DNA of 64,000 bases from Pseudomonas sp. CCC3.1 (GTDB lineage: Bacteria; Pseudomonadota; Gammaproteobacteria; Pseudomonadales; Pseudomonadaceae): contig NZ_CP133778.1 of NCBI RefSeq assembly GCF_034347405.1, positions 4,656,501-4,720,500 of the forward strand. The letters run 5' to 3'. How positions within the stretch are numbered: the first letter of the stretch is position 1; the number at the start of each line of letters is the position of its first letter. The notes under the pieces are model-generated. The model was not told the DNA's origin. It did no database searches and saw nothing but the letters and a program-made list of their open reading frames with translations. A program made the translations under genes and the position numbers. Shown here in pieces: positions 36,431-47,718 of this stretch.

Positions 36431-37714
36431 TTAGATAACAATTCTCAGGCATTGACCTGCGTGATACAGCGAGAAACCGGCTTCATATAAACAGCTGCGC
36501 AGCCCCGCGCCAGACACTGGCTGCTGGGGTGCAAAGGGGATGGGTAACGCTTTAGCGTCGCCGTTGCACAGGTAGTCGGCAAACGCTTTGCCCACCACCG
36601 TGCCAGTGGTCACGCCCCGGCCGTTATAGCCGGTGACTGCCACTAAACCGGGCGCAGGCTGAAATAAACGCATCAGGTGGTCGGGGGTAAACGCGATGCA
36701 GCCGGTCCAGGTGCACTCCCATTCCACGCCTTTCAAGTAGGGAAAGTAGTGTTGCTGCACACGATCAGCCCAGGCTTTGAGAAACCAGGTCGGTTTTTGA
36801 TTGCCGTTGCCCAGACTGCCGAGCAACAAGCGGCCTTCGGCATCGCGGCGAATGCTGCTGAGCACTTGGCGCGTGTCCCACGAGCCTTGGCCGCCGGGCA
36901 AGATGCGCTTGGCGGTGTCATCGGTCAGGGGTTTGGAGGCGACTTGATAGTAATAACCGGGGAAAAAGTTGCGCCGCAGCTCGGTCCACTCGCCTTCGGT
37001 GTAGGCATTGGACGCCAGCACCACCTGCTCGGCACTGACCGCTCCGCGTGCGGTTTGCACCGACCAGCGCGGGCCTTGGCGTTCAAGCCCGGTGACCGGG
37101 GAAAGATCAAACACATGCCCACCCAAGTCGCTGGCAGCTTTGGCCAGGCCCGAGGTGTAGGCCATTGGATTGAGTGTTCCGGCGCGCCGATCGAGCAAGG
37201 CGGCGGCAATTTTTGAGGTGCCGGTAGCGGCTTCGCACGCCGCGCCAGTGAGCAATTCGACAGGCGCGCCGCGACGTTTCCATTGTTGTTCACGGCTGCG
37301 TAAATCGGCTTCGCCACGGGCGTTATGGGCCATGTGCAGCGTGCCTTCGCGGCGCAGCTGACAGTCGATGCGGTACTTCTCGATGAGGCTGAACACCAGC
37401 GATGGCGCGGCACCGAGCATGCGATTGAGCTGGCTGCCGATGGCCTCGCCAAAACCGGCTTCGATGTCGTCCGGCGGGATCCACATCCCGGCGTTGACCA
37501 GCCCTACGTTGCGCCCCGAACCGCCGTACCCGGTGCGATGTGCTTCCAGCACGCAGACGCTTTTACCCTGTTCGAGCAAATGAATAGCGGCTGAAAGCCC
37601 GGTGATCCCGGCACCGATGACGCACACATCAACGTTCAATTCGCCTTTAAACATGGGCGCTTGAGGGCGCTGAGGCGTCAGGGTTTCCCATAAACACTGT
37701 TCTTGTAAAGGCAT
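36431..37714 (-). CDS. amaA: FAD-dependent L-pipecolate oxidase-like protein AmaA
   Basis: A 427-aa DAO-fold amine oxidase. The FAD-binding loop is VDVCVIGAGITGLSAAIHLLE (about residues 28-48), followed by YGGSGRNVGLVNAG and the C-terminal FAD site AVTGYNGRGVTTGTVVGKAFADYL. In P. putida a like gene next to amaB encodes pipecolate oxidase, which makes delta-1-piperideine-6-carboxylate in the D-lysine pathway. Here it also lies next to amaB on the same strand, so the same role is inferred. Gamma-glutamylputrescine oxidase is a close alternative from sequence alone. Confidence 0.82.
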   Translation of the reverse strand: MPLQEQCLWETLTPQRPQAPMFKGELNVDVCVIGAGITGLSAAIHLLEQGKSVCVLEAHRTGYGGSGRNVGLVNAGMWIPPDDIEAGFGEAIGSQLNRMLGAAPSLVFSLIEKYRIDCQLRREGTLHMAHNARGEADLRSREQQWKRRGAPVELLTGAACEAATGTSKIAAALLDRRAGTLNPMAYTSGLAKAASDLGGHVFDLSPVTGLERQGPRWSVQTARGAVSAEQVVLASNAYTEGEWTELRRNFFPGYYYQVASKPLTDDTAKRILPGGQGSWDTRQVLSSIRRDAEGRLLLGSLGNGNQKPTWFLKAWADRVQQHYFPYLKGVEWECTWTGCIAFTPDHLMRLFQPAPGLVAVTGYNGRGVTTGTVVGKAFADYLCNGDAKALPIPFAPQQPVSGAGLRSCLYEAGFSLYHAGQCLRIVI

Positions 37715-37775
37715 GCCAAGCTCCAGAGGTGAAACCTAACGGTGATGCGCTTTATTTATCAAACATTACCTGCCC

Positions 37776-37831
37776 CTGTAGGAGCGAGCTTGCCTCGCGA
37801 TCTTTTGATCTTTAAAAGCTCGCTCCTACAG
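37776..37831. repeat. Shortened REP palindrome (family A)
   Basis: Left arm CTGTAGGAGCGAGCTTGCCT is intact, but the right arm has lost about a dozen bases (AAAAGCTCGCTCCTACAG instead of AAAAGATCGCGAGGCAAGCTCGC...). The long hairpin cannot form fully. It lies between amaB and amaA. Confidence 0.85.
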
Positions 37832-37838
37832 AATGACC

Positions 37839-39329
37839 TCAATCGAACGTAATACCCTGCGCCAGCGGCAGTTCCAGTGAGTAGTTCACGGTGTTGGTCT
37901 GACGCCGCATGTAGCCGCGCCACGCATCGGAACCCGACTCACGGCCGCCGCCCGTCTCTTTTTCGCCACCAAACGCACCGCCAATTTCAGCCCCGCTCGG
38001 CCCGATGTTGACGTTGGCGATGCCGCAGTCACTGCCGACCGCCGACATGAATTGCTCAGCCTCACGCACGTCAGTGGTGAAGATGCACGACGACAGCCCT
38101 TGCGGCACGGCGTTGTTGAGGCGCAGCGCCTCGGCAAAGTCGTTGTAGCCAACCACATACAGGATCGGGGCGAAGGTTTCGTGGCACACCACTTCACTCT
38201 GTTCCGGCATTTCGACAATCGCCGGGGCCACGTAGTACGCATTCGGGTATTGGCTGGCCAATTGGCGCTCGCCGCCGAATACTCGCCCGCCTTCGCTCAA
38301 GGCTTGTTCCAGAGCGTCTTGCATGTTTTCAAAGCTGTGTTTGTCGATCAGCGGGCCGACCAGGTTGCCTTCCAGCGGGTGGCCAATGCGCACCTTGGAA
38401 TAAGCGGCCTTAAGCCGGGTGACGATTTCTTCTTTGACCGACTCATGCGCGATCAAGCGGCGCAGGCTGGTGCAACGCTGACCGGCCGTGCCCACGGCGC
38501 TGAACAGGATGGCGCGCACGGCCATGTCCAGGTCGGCACTTGGGCCGAGGATCATGGCGTTGTTGCCGCCCAGTTCAAGAATGCTGCGGGCAAAGCGTGC
38601 CGCAATTTTTGGCGCCACTTCGCGGCCCATGCGGGTGCTGCCGGTGGCACTGATCAGCGCCACACGCGGGTCATCCACCAAGGCTTCGCCCGCCTCACGG
38701 CCGCCGATGATCACTTGGCTCAGGTACTTGGGCGCGTCGGTAAATTTGTTCAGTACCCGGTCAAACAGCGCCTGACAGGCCAGCGCAGTGAGAGGGGTCT
38801 TTTCGGAGGGTTTCCAGATCACGGCGTTGCCGCAGACCAGCGCCAGCGTGGTGTTCCACGCCCAGACGGCAACCGGGAAGTTGAACGCACTGATCACGCC
38901 AACCACGCCCAGCGGGTGCCAGGTTTCGCGCATGTGGTGACCTGGGCGCTCCGAGGCAATGGTCAACCCATACAGTTGGCGCGACAGACCGACGGCGAAG
39001 TCGCAGATGTCGATCATTTCCTGTACTTCGCCCAGGCCTTCCTGGGTAATTTTGCCCGCTTCCCACGACACCAGCTCGCCCAGATCGGTCTTGTACTCAC
39101 GCAGCAAATCACCGAATTGGCGCACCAGTTCGCCACGGCGCGGGGCGGGCACCTTGCGCCAGGCCTCGAATGCATGCTCGGCGCGGGTCACGTGTTGCTC
39201 GGCCTCGGCGGCCCCTTCCCACTGCACGGCGCCAATCTGGCTGCCATCAATCGGTGTGTGTACCGGCTGTTTACCCTGTTGGTACAGCGCGGGGTTCACA
39301 CCAAGACGATCCAGTAATGCAGCAACCAT
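37839..39329 (-). CDS. amaB: L-aminoadipate-semialdehyde dehydrogenase AmaB (ALDH7)
   Basis: A 496-aa aldehyde dehydrogenase of the antiquitin (ALDH7) group. Catalytic Cys286 is in GTAGQRCTSLRR and Glu252 in ILELGGNNA; the NAD site is SATGSTRMGREV (about residues 228-239) and FNFPVAVWAWN carries the conserved Asn150. It oxidises aminoadipate semialdehyde to aminoadipate after pipecolate oxidase. I chose the ATG at 39329, with AGGAG upstream and the family N-terminus, over a longer frame to 39491 that crosses the divergent LysR start. amaA follows downstream. Confidence 0.92.
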   Translation of the reverse strand: MVAALLDRLGVNPALYQQGKQPVHTPIDGSQIGAVQWEGAAEAEQHVTRAEHAFEAWRKVPAPRRGELVRQFGDLLREYKTDLGELVSWEAGKITQEGLGEVQEMIDICDFAVGLSRQLYGLTIASERPGHHMRETWHPLGVVGVISAFNFPVAVWAWNTTLALVCGNAVIWKPSEKTPLTALACQALFDRVLNKFTDAPKYLSQVIIGGREAGEALVDDPRVALISATGSTRMGREVAPKIAARFARSILELGGNNAMILGPSADLDMAVRAILFSAVGTAGQRCTSLRRLIAHESVKEEIVTRLKAAYSKVRIGHPLEGNLVGPLIDKHSFENMQDALEQALSEGGRVFGGERQLASQYPNAYYVAPAIVEMPEQSEVVCHETFAPILYVVGYNDFAEALRLNNAVPQGLSSCIFTTDVREAEQFMSAVGSDCGIANVNIGPSGAEIGGAFGGEKETGGGRESGSDAWRGYMRRQTNTVNYSLELPLAQGITFD

Positions 39330-39480
39330 GGGGCACTCCTTCAACTTAAAAATGGTTTTCAGGCCGTTAGTTGTAGCTGGCTCACCCGGTGGTAACAAAC
39401 GACCTTTAAGCGAGATATCATTCCGAAAATTCATGCTGGGCGAGTAAAGTCGGCAAACAACTAGAACCTGGGGGGTCTGC

Positions 39481-40431
39481 ATGCTCAACAAGCGCTATCT
39501 GCCATCGATCACCGCCTTGCAGTGTTTTGAGGCAGTGACCCGGCACCTGAGCTTCACCCGCGCGGCCGAAGAACTGAACCTGACCCAGAGTGCCGTCAGC
39601 AAACAGGTCGCACAGCTGGAAGAACTGCTCCAGCATTTGCTGTTTCGCCGCGTGCGTCGCCGCCTGCAACTCACGCCTGCCGGGGATTTGTACCTGGTAG
39701 AAGTCCGAAAAATCCTGACCCAAGTCGAGATGTCGACCCACACGCTGCGCTCTTACGGCGGCGAAACCGAGGTGCTGCGTGTGTCGACACCCTCGACCTT
39801 CGGCGCACGCTGGCTGATGCCACGCCTCAAGGGCTGGCGATTGCGCCATCCCCATATTCATCTGGATGTGTGCAACGAGCAGCCTGCTGACGAATTGCTG
39901 CAAGGCCGAAGCGATCTGGCGTTTTATTTTGGCCAGGGCTCACGGCCCGGCACCGAATGCGTGAAGCTGTTTGGCGAAGAGCTGGTGGCGGTCTGCGCGC
40001 CCTCAAGCTTGCCAAGCCACCCGTTCACCGACCCGACGCAACTGACCGACCTGGTCTTGCTGCAAAACGCCTCGCGCCCACAGGCGTGGCATGAATGGTT
40101 TGAGAGTCAGGGCTACCACACCGACCACAGCTATCACGGGCCGCGCTTCGAAACCTTTTATATGTGCATTCGCGCAGCCCAGGTTGGTTGCGGCGTGGCG
40201 CTGCTGCCTCGGTTTCTGGTCGAAGAAGAATTGACTGACGGCAAGCTGGTCATTGCCTGGCAGCACAGGCTGCCAAGTCGCGACGCGTATTACCTGGCCT
40301 ACCCTGAGCATTCGGCGGGCGTACCCAAGGTGAAGGCGTTTGTGACGTGGATGATGGAACACTTGGAAGACGCCCCAACAGATGAGAGAAAAAAACCGCT
40401 GGCAAAAGGGCCTGCGGATATGAGCCACTAG
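39481..40431 (+). CDS. LysR-family regulator, GcvA-like
   Basis: A 316-aa LysR regulator. The helix-turn-helix is LSFTRAAEELNLTQSAVSKQVAQLEELL (about residues 21-48), and the effector domain follows from about residue 95. Likeness to GcvA-type regulators is strong in the N-terminal half. It is divergent from amaB with about 150 bp between, the usual layout for a LysR gene and its target, so it probably controls amaB-amaA in response to a lysine or pipecolate metabolite. The inducer is not known from sequence. Confidence 0.88.
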   Translation: MLNKRYLPSITALQCFEAVTRHLSFTRAAEELNLTQSAVSKQVAQLEELLQHLLFRRVRRRLQLTPAGDLYLVEVRKILTQVEMSTHTLRSYGGETEVLRVSTPSTFGARWLMPRLKGWRLRHPHIHLDVCNEQPADELLQGRSDLAFYFGQGSRPGTECVKLFGEELVAVCAPSSLPSHPFTDPTQLTDLVLLQNASRPQAWHEWFESQGYHTDHSYHGPRFETFYMCIRAAQVGCGVALLPRFLVEEELTDGKLVIAWQHRLPSRDAYYLAYPEHSAGVPKVKAFVTWMMEHLEDAPTDERKKPLAKGPADMSH

Positions 40432-40496
40432 CGCCATTCATTGAAAAAGCTGAACGCCGTGGCAATCAAGGCACGCGCAGCATGGAGATTGCCGTT

Positions 40497-41711
40497 ATGA
40501 GCGAGAGTGTATTTGCCGATCGCATCGTGCAGAACCTGCTCGACACCGACTTCTACAAATTGACCATGATGCAGGCGGTGCTGCACAACTACCCCAACGT
40601 TGAAGTCGAATGGGAGTTCCGCTGCCGTAACAGCGAGGACTTGCGCCCGTACTTGAGCGAGATTCGCCATCAGATCGAACGACTGGCCGAATTGAGCATG
40701 ACGCCGGATCAGCTCGGGTTTCTGGAGCGGATCACCTTTATGAAGCCCGATTTCATCCGCTTTCTGGGGCTGTTTCGCTTCAACATGCGCTACGTGCACA
40801 CCGGGATCGAAAACGGCGAGCTGTTTATCCGTCTGCGTGGGCCGTGGCTGCATGTGATTTTGTTTGAAGTGCCGATGCTGTCGATTGTCAGTGAGGTGCG
40901 CAACCGCTCGCGCTATGCGGGCACTGTGCTATCCCAGGCCCGCGAGCAGTTGTATCGCAAGTTCGACTGGCTACAGGCCAACGCCAACGATGACGAACTA
41001 TCCGAGTTGCAAGTGGCCGATTTCGGCACGCGTCGCCGGTTTTCGTACCGCGTGCAGGAAGAAGTGGTCACGGTACTCAAGCACGATTTCCCTGGGCGCT
41101 TTGTCGGCACCAGCAACGTCAACCTGTCCCGCGAACTGGACATGAAACCGCTGGGCACCATGGCCCACGAATGGATCATGGCGCATCAGCAACTGGGCCC
41201 GCGACTGATCGACAGCCAGAGCGCTGCGCTCGATTGCTGGGTGCGTGAATACCGCGGCCTGCTGGGCATTGCCCTGACCGATTGCATCACCACTGACGCC
41301 TTTCTGGCTGATTTTGATCTGTACTTTGCCAAGCTGTTTGACGGCTTGCGCCACGACTCGGGCGACCCGGTGGTGTGGGCCGAAAAATGCATCGCGCATT
41401 ACCACCGGCTGGGCATTGATCCGATGAGCAAGACCCTGGTGTTTTCCGACAGCCTGACCTTGCCCCGCGCACTGGAGATTTTCCGGGCGTTGCGCGGCAG
41501 AATCAATGTCAGTTTTGGCATCGGAACTAACCTGACCTGTGACATTCCGGGTGTCGAGCCGATGAGCATCGTGCTTAAAATGACCGCCTGTAATGGCTCG
41601 CCAGTGGCCAAGATCTCGGATGAGCCGGGCAAGACCCATTGCTCCGATCCGAATTTCGCCGCCTACTTGCGCCACGTTTTCCATATTCCTGAACAATCCT
41701 CCAAGGAGTGA
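40497..41711 (+). CDS. pncB: Nicotinate phosphoribosyltransferase
   Basis: A 404-aa enzyme that makes nicotinate mononucleotide from nicotinate and PRPP in the NAD salvage route. Family segments: LLDTDFYKLTMMQAVLHNYP near the N-terminus, FVGTSNVNLSRELDMKPLGTMAHEW with the phosphorylated histidine region (about residues 200-225), and SDSLTLPRALEIF with the phosphoribosyl site. I preferred the ATG at 40497 to the one at 40482 because a GGAG fits and the protein then begins MSESVFADRI as in relatives. nadE follows after three bases. Confidence 0.95.
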   Translation: MSESVFADRIVQNLLDTDFYKLTMMQAVLHNYPNVEVEWEFRCRNSEDLRPYLSEIRHQIERLAELSMTPDQLGFLERITFMKPDFIRFLGLFRFNMRYVHTGIENGELFIRLRGPWLHVILFEVPMLSIVSEVRNRSRYAGTVLSQAREQLYRKFDWLQANANDDELSELQVADFGTRRRFSYRVQEEVVTVLKHDFPGRFVGTSNVNLSRELDMKPLGTMAHEWIMAHQQLGPRLIDSQSAALDCWVREYRGLLGIALTDCITTDAFLADFDLYFAKLFDGLRHDSGDPVVWAEKCIAHYHRLGIDPMSKTLVFSDSLTLPRALEIFRALRGRINVSFGIGTNLTCDIPGVEPMSIVLKMTACNGSPVAKISDEPGKTHCSDPNFAAYLRHVFHIPEQSSKE

Positions 41712-41714
41712 ATC

Positions 41715-42542
41715 ATGCAGGCCGTACAGCGTCAGATTGCTGAAGATCTCAAGGTCCAACCGCCGTTCAAAGACACCGCCGCCCTTGAGGCCGAGGTTGC
41801 ACGGCGCATCACCTTTATTCAGTGCTGCCTGCACAACGCCAGGCTCAAGACCCTGGTGCTGGGCATCAGCGGCGGCGTCGATTCGTTGACCGCAGGGCTC
41901 ATGGCTCAGCGTGCCGTTGAGCAGTTGCGCGAGCAAACCGGCGATCAGGCATACCGTTTTATCGCTGTGCGTCTGCCTTACGGCGTGCAGCACGACGAAG
42001 CCGATGCCACTGCGGCGGTCGACTTTATCAAGCCGGATGAGCGCCAGACCGTGAACATCGGACCGGCAGTCAAAGCACTGGCTGGCGAAATTACGGCGTT
42101 TGAAGGCAAGCCCCCTGCGACCGTGGATTTCGTATTGGGCAACACCAAGGCGCGCATGCGCATGGTGGCGCAGTACACCATCGCGGGCGCGACAGGCGGG
42201 CTGGTGATCGGTACCGACCACGCGGCAGAGGCGGTGATGGGCTTTTTCACCAAGTTCGGCGATGGTTCCTGCGATCTGGCACCGCTCAGCGGGCTGGTGA
42301 AGAACCAGGTACGGGCCATTGCGCGGCATTTGGGTGCGCCCGAGTCGCTGGTCGAAAAAGTCCCGACAGCGGACCTGGAAGACCTGGAGCCGGGCAAGCC
42401 TGATGAAGCGTCGCACGGCGTGACCTACGCCGAGATTGATGCGTTCTTGCATGGCGAGCCGGTGAGTGAAAAGGCGTTCAACATCATTCGCAGCACGTAT
42501 GAAAAGACCCACCACAAGCGTGAAATGCCGTTCGCGCCTTGA
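41715..42542 (+). CDS. nadE: NH3-dependent NAD synthetase
   Basis: A 275-aa enzyme that converts nicotinate adenine dinucleotide and ammonia to NAD with ATP. The PP-loop is LGISGGVDSLTAGL (about residues 50-63). Other family segments are GNTKARMRMVAQYTIAG and VPTADLEDLEPGKPDE. There is no glutaminase domain, so it uses ammonia directly. The start overlaps a good AAGGAG site just after pncB, so the two form one operon for NAD salvage. Confidence 0.96.
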   Translation: MQAVQRQIAEDLKVQPPFKDTAALEAEVARRITFIQCCLHNARLKTLVLGISGGVDSLTAGLMAQRAVEQLREQTGDQAYRFIAVRLPYGVQHDEADATAAVDFIKPDERQTVNIGPAVKALAGEITAFEGKPPATVDFVLGNTKARMRMVAQYTIAGATGGLVIGTDHAAEAVMGFFTKFGDGSCDLAPLSGLVKNQVRAIARHLGAPESLVEKVPTADLEDLEPGKPDEASHGVTYAEIDAFLHGEPVSEKAFNIIRSTYEKTHHKREMPFAP

Positions 42543-42560
42543 TGCGTGACGCAGAATCGT

Positions 42561-42766
42561 TGTAGCCGCTGCCGCAGGCTGCGATAAGCTTCGCTTAACG
42601 CACATCCCCTGTGGGAGCGGGCTTGCCCGCGAAAGTATCGGCGCGGTTTAACAGAAAAACCGCATCGCCTGCATCGCTGGCAAGCCAGACTCCCACAGGT
42701 TTCTCGCTGCATTCAAAACAGCGTTCGCTTAACTGACTGGCATTACCTGCGGCAGCGGCTACAGCG
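42561..42766. repeat. Nested repeats: REPIN-like element inside a family B palindrome
   Basis: Outer arms are TGTAGCCGCTGCCGCAGGCT (42561-42580) and ACCTGCGGCAGCGGCTACA (to about 42763). Between them lies a copy of the 34678-type element, with CCTGTGGGAGCGGGCTTGCC and CAAGCCAGACTCCCACAGG. The inner segment is flanked by a 10-bp direct repeat TTCGCTTAAC (42590-42599 and 42724-42733). The rest of this 330-bp spacer before the next gene shows nothing else. Confidence 0.75.
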
Positions 42767-42874
42767 TTTTTTTGCGTATGAATTAACGGAATGAACCCCG
42801 CATTTTTTTTCGCTTGTCGCCCCTCCTCTCAAAGGCTTTGATAGACGTCTATTTCGTCGTCAGAGCCCTGCCCC

Positions 42875-43897
42875 ATGTCTTCTTTTGATGGTTTGTTCTC
42901 TCTGGTCGAGTCTGCACTCGATCAGCCAACGGCTCATTGGTTGCGCGAGCATGTCGAGGTGCCAGAAGCGTTACAGCGTTTTAACTGGAGCGAACAGGCG
43001 CTGCATCGCGTGTGGCTCGCGCAAGCGCTGAATCTGTGTCTGTTTCATACGCTAGTGAATGCCGTACCGGACGGCCGACGCTATGTCGAAGAACAAGCCC
43101 GGCAAGGGCGCAAAGTGGTGTTTGACCATGGAGCGATTCGCACGGTGGACTGGCCCAACAACGGCCAACTGCCGCGTGGGCGTCTGGCATTTTCACGCTT
43201 GCTGGAGCCGCTGGGCTTTACCGATGTACGCACCTATCCGCTGACCAAGCTGAATATGACGGGCTGGGGCTATCGCCAGATGGATCTGCCGGAAGACATC
43301 GCACAGTTCTTTGTCTCGGAATTGCATCCGGGGCGTTTTAGCGAGGTGTTTCAGCAAGCCGTCAGCCGCGTGGTCAGCTCCAGTCTGGACCCGCTACACC
43401 CCGAACACCTGGGCCTGCTCAATCGCCTGAGCCTCACCCGCCATTGCAGCCTGGACGAAGCCCGCAGCCTGTTGCCCGTGTTGCATCGAGCCTTTGACCG
43501 CCAGCATGGCGTGGTGCACGAGGTGGACTATCAGTGCCTGCTCAATGAGAGCGCAGAAATGGCCTGGATTGCCACCGAAGGCAACAGCTTCAATCACCTG
43601 ACAGACCGCGTGCAGGATCTGGAGGCCTGCGTCGCTCAGCAGCGCGATCTGCAACGGCCGATGAAGGACAGCATTGAAGTCTCAGCCTCGGGGCGGGTCA
43701 TGCAGACCGCTTATCGCGCCTGCACCGTCACCCGCGAGTTGATCGATGCCCAAGGCCAAAGCCACGAACATCAGGTGCCCGGCTCGTTCGTGGAGTTTAT
43801 TCAGCGCAAGGTCGACCCGGACAGCGGGCGCATTGATCTGAATTTCGACAGCAGTAACGCTCAGGGCATTTTCAAGATGACCGACTCAAAAGCCTGA
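42875..43897 (+). CDS. DUF1338 protein, 2-oxoadipate dioxygenase/decarboxylase (HglS)-like, short form
   Basis: A 340-aa protein of the DUF1338 family, a vicinal-oxygen-chelate-like Fe(II) fold. The three metal ligands can be placed by comparison with HglS of P. putida: His85 in FDHGAIRT, His241 in NSFNHLTDR and Glu307 in FVEFIQR. HglS converts 2-oxoadipate to 2-hydroxyglutarate in D-lysine breakdown and is about 460 aa, so this is a shorter relative without the C-terminal part. It lies about 3.5 kb from amaAB, separated by pncB-nadE. Whether it uses 2-oxoadipate is uncertain. Confidence 0.78.
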   Translation: MSSFDGLFSLVESALDQPTAHWLREHVEVPEALQRFNWSEQALHRVWLAQALNLCLFHTLVNAVPDGRRYVEEQARQGRKVVFDHGAIRTVDWPNNGQLPRGRLAFSRLLEPLGFTDVRTYPLTKLNMTGWGYRQMDLPEDIAQFFVSELHPGRFSEVFQQAVSRVVSSSLDPLHPEHLGLLNRLSLTRHCSLDEARSLLPVLHRAFDRQHGVVHEVDYQCLLNESAEMAWIATEGNSFNHLTDRVQDLEACVAQQRDLQRPMKDSIEVSASGRVMQTAYRACTVTRELIDAQGQSHEHQVPGSFVEFIQRKVDPDSGRIDLNFDSSNAQGIFKMTDSKA

Positions 43898-43911
43898 CCC
43901 TGAACGCAAAC

Positions 43912-43941
43912 AGCCCTGACGGCGCAAGGCGCGTCAGGGCT
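43912..43941. terminator. Strong hairpin between convergent genes
   Basis: Arms AGCCCTGAC (43912-43920) and GTCAGGGCT (43933-43941) with an inner GCGC/GCGC pair around AAG. Placed between the DUF1338 gene and azurin, which converge; probably bidirectional. Confidence 0.7.
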
Positions 43942-43963
43942 GCTCAGTCAGCACGTCAGATTT

Positions 43964-44410
43964 TTATTTAAGGGTGACAGTGCCTTTCATCATCGAGATA
44001 TGGCCTGGGAACGAGCAGAAGAAGCCATATTTCTCATCCGCGTTGAGCTTGGAAACATCGAAGGTCACGGAGTCGGTCTCGCCAGCGCCAATGATCTTGG
44101 TGTGCGCAATGACGCGAGTGTCGCCGTCTTTGAGGTAGCTTTTGTCGATGCCAGCGCTAAGGCCATCAGTGGCAATCGGCTGCATGTCAGCTTCTTTGCT
44201 CAGTACCCAGTTATGACCCATCACGGTTTTTGGCAAGCTGCCAGAGTGCTTCAGTTCTACGGTGAACGTTTTGCACGACTTGTCGATTTCGATAGCTTTG
44301 GTGGTAAACGACATTTGGTCAGTCGAATCGACTTCGACCTTGCACTCTGCAGCGAGCAATTGGCCGCTGGCCAGCGTCAAAAGGGATACCGCAACAACTT
44401 TGGCAAACAT
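43964..44410 (-). CDS. azu: Azurin, periplasmic blue copper protein
   Basis: A 148-aa precursor. The signal peptide is residues 1-20 (ending GQLLA), leaving 128 residues that start AECKVEVDST, the usual azurin length. All copper ligands are present in mature numbering: Gly45 and His46 in MGHNW, Cys112 and His117 in FFCSFPGH, and Met121. The Cys3-Cys26 disulfide pair is kept. It carries single electrons, for example to peroxidases or nitrite reductase. Ribosome site GGAGAA. Single gene. Confidence 0.98.
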   Translation of the reverse strand: MFAKVVAVSLLTLASGQLLAAECKVEVDSTDQMSFTTKAIEIDKSCKTFTVELKHSGSLPKTVMGHNWVLSKEADMQPIATDGLSAGIDKSYLKDGDTRVIAHTKIIGAGETDSVTFDVSKLNADEKYGFFCSFPGHISMMKGTVTLK

Positions 44411-44727
44411 GGGTTTTCTCCAAGGTAGGGTACAAAAAATCCATTATTTGTATACAGGATGCATGAAAACAGTCTCGGCTCCAATGATCCACGTCACGTT
44501 ATGACGTTTTTGTTATGACCTTCTATCAGGCAAACGAGCACAGGGCCAGTCACCTTAGGCCATTCTTTGCTTTATGAGATTTAATCCACATCGTTCTTTT
44601 TGAGCGGTGTAGAGTCGACTTCTCAACACAAACAGCCACCTTGCAAAAACCCAGCTAACGGCTAAGCACTAATACAGGGCAGAATACGCGCCGCTAAACC
44701 TCACCTTCGACCCCCAGAGGATCGCCC
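44411..44727. other. Intergenic region between divergent azurin and a small-protein gene
   Basis: 317 bases containing both promoters. An ATTATTTGTATACAGGATGC stretch near 44440-44460 is A/T-rich and promoter-like for azurin, but no clear ANR/FNR box (TTGAT-N4-ATCAA) was found. Confidence 0.4.
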
Positions 44728-44922
44728 ATGGCCAAACCAAACTATAACTTCGCTAAGCGTCAAAGAGACTTGGCTAAAGAGCAGAAGAAAGAGGAAAAGC
44801 TCGCGCGCAAGAAAGCAGCAGCTGAAGGCGGCATCGTAGAAACGGATCAGGAAGTCGACGCAGAACATGAAGTCGCCGAAGACGACACCGGCGCCACAGA
44901 AGAACAAGCACCCAACGCGTAA
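44728..44922 (+). CDS. Small highly charged conserved hypothetical protein
   Basis: A 64-aa protein. The first half is very basic and probably helical (NYNFAKRQRDLAKEQKKEEK, then a lysine/alanine run to about residue 33). The second half is very acidic (about residues 39-58). A clear start with GAGGATCGCCC upstream. Small proteins of this shape with the same N-terminal segment are seen in many Pseudomonas genomes, with no known function. The charge split suggests it binds a nucleic acid or ribosome surface, but that is a guess. Confidence 0.75.
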   Translation: MAKPNYNFAKRQRDLAKEQKKEEKLARKKAAAEGGIVETDQEVDAEHEVAEDDTGATEEQAPNA

Positions 44923-45114
44923 CGCCCTCGGCCCGGTTATCCACAACCCGGCCCACAGGATCTGTGATCAGGATCAGCAGCCCCGCTGTTGATCCTCGCA
45001 GCAGTCCTGACACCCTTGTAGCGCCCTCAGACGCTTTAAACGACCAACCCCCTACCAGCCAATGCGAAATGGGCTGCATGCGCGTGGAAGGCTTCTCAGT
45101 GGGCCAAAATGCAC

Positions 45115-45144
45115 AACGCCAGCCCGAAGGCTGGCGTTGGTTTT
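45115..45144 (+). terminator. Rho-independent terminator
   Basis: Perfect 10-bp arms AACGCCAGCC (45115-45124) and GGCTGGCGTT (45129-45138), loop CGAA, then GGTTTT. Lies about 190 bp after the small charged protein gene. Confidence 0.75.
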
Positions 45145-45160
45145 GACATCATCGGTCCAC

Positions 45161-45245
45161 GTGGGAGCTGGCTTGCCAGCGATGCAGACGCCGCGATCTA
45201 CCTTAGACAGCGCACGGATGCTATCGCCGGCAAGCCGGCTCCCAC
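45161..45245. repeat. REP-type inverted repeat (GTGGGAGC family)
   Basis: Facing motifs GTGGGAGCTGGCTTGCCAGC (from 45161) and GCCGGCAAGCCGGCTCCCAC (to 45245). Related to the inner parts of the elements at 34678 and 42600, but without their outer ends. Confidence 0.8.
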
Positions 45246-45267
45246 AGGATTCATGTGATCCGTCGAT

Positions 45268-47574
<2,307 letters not shown>

Positions 47575-47718
47575 GTCGATGACCGGTGTTGAGTGCAGAA
47601 AAGAGGGCGCGTCATTTCGCAAGAAATTCGCGGGCGCGGAATATAGCACAAAAAACAACCAATTCCGACGGCGATGGTCGGAATTGGAGGCTCCCACAAA
47701 GGCTAGGGGGCCGGGTGG

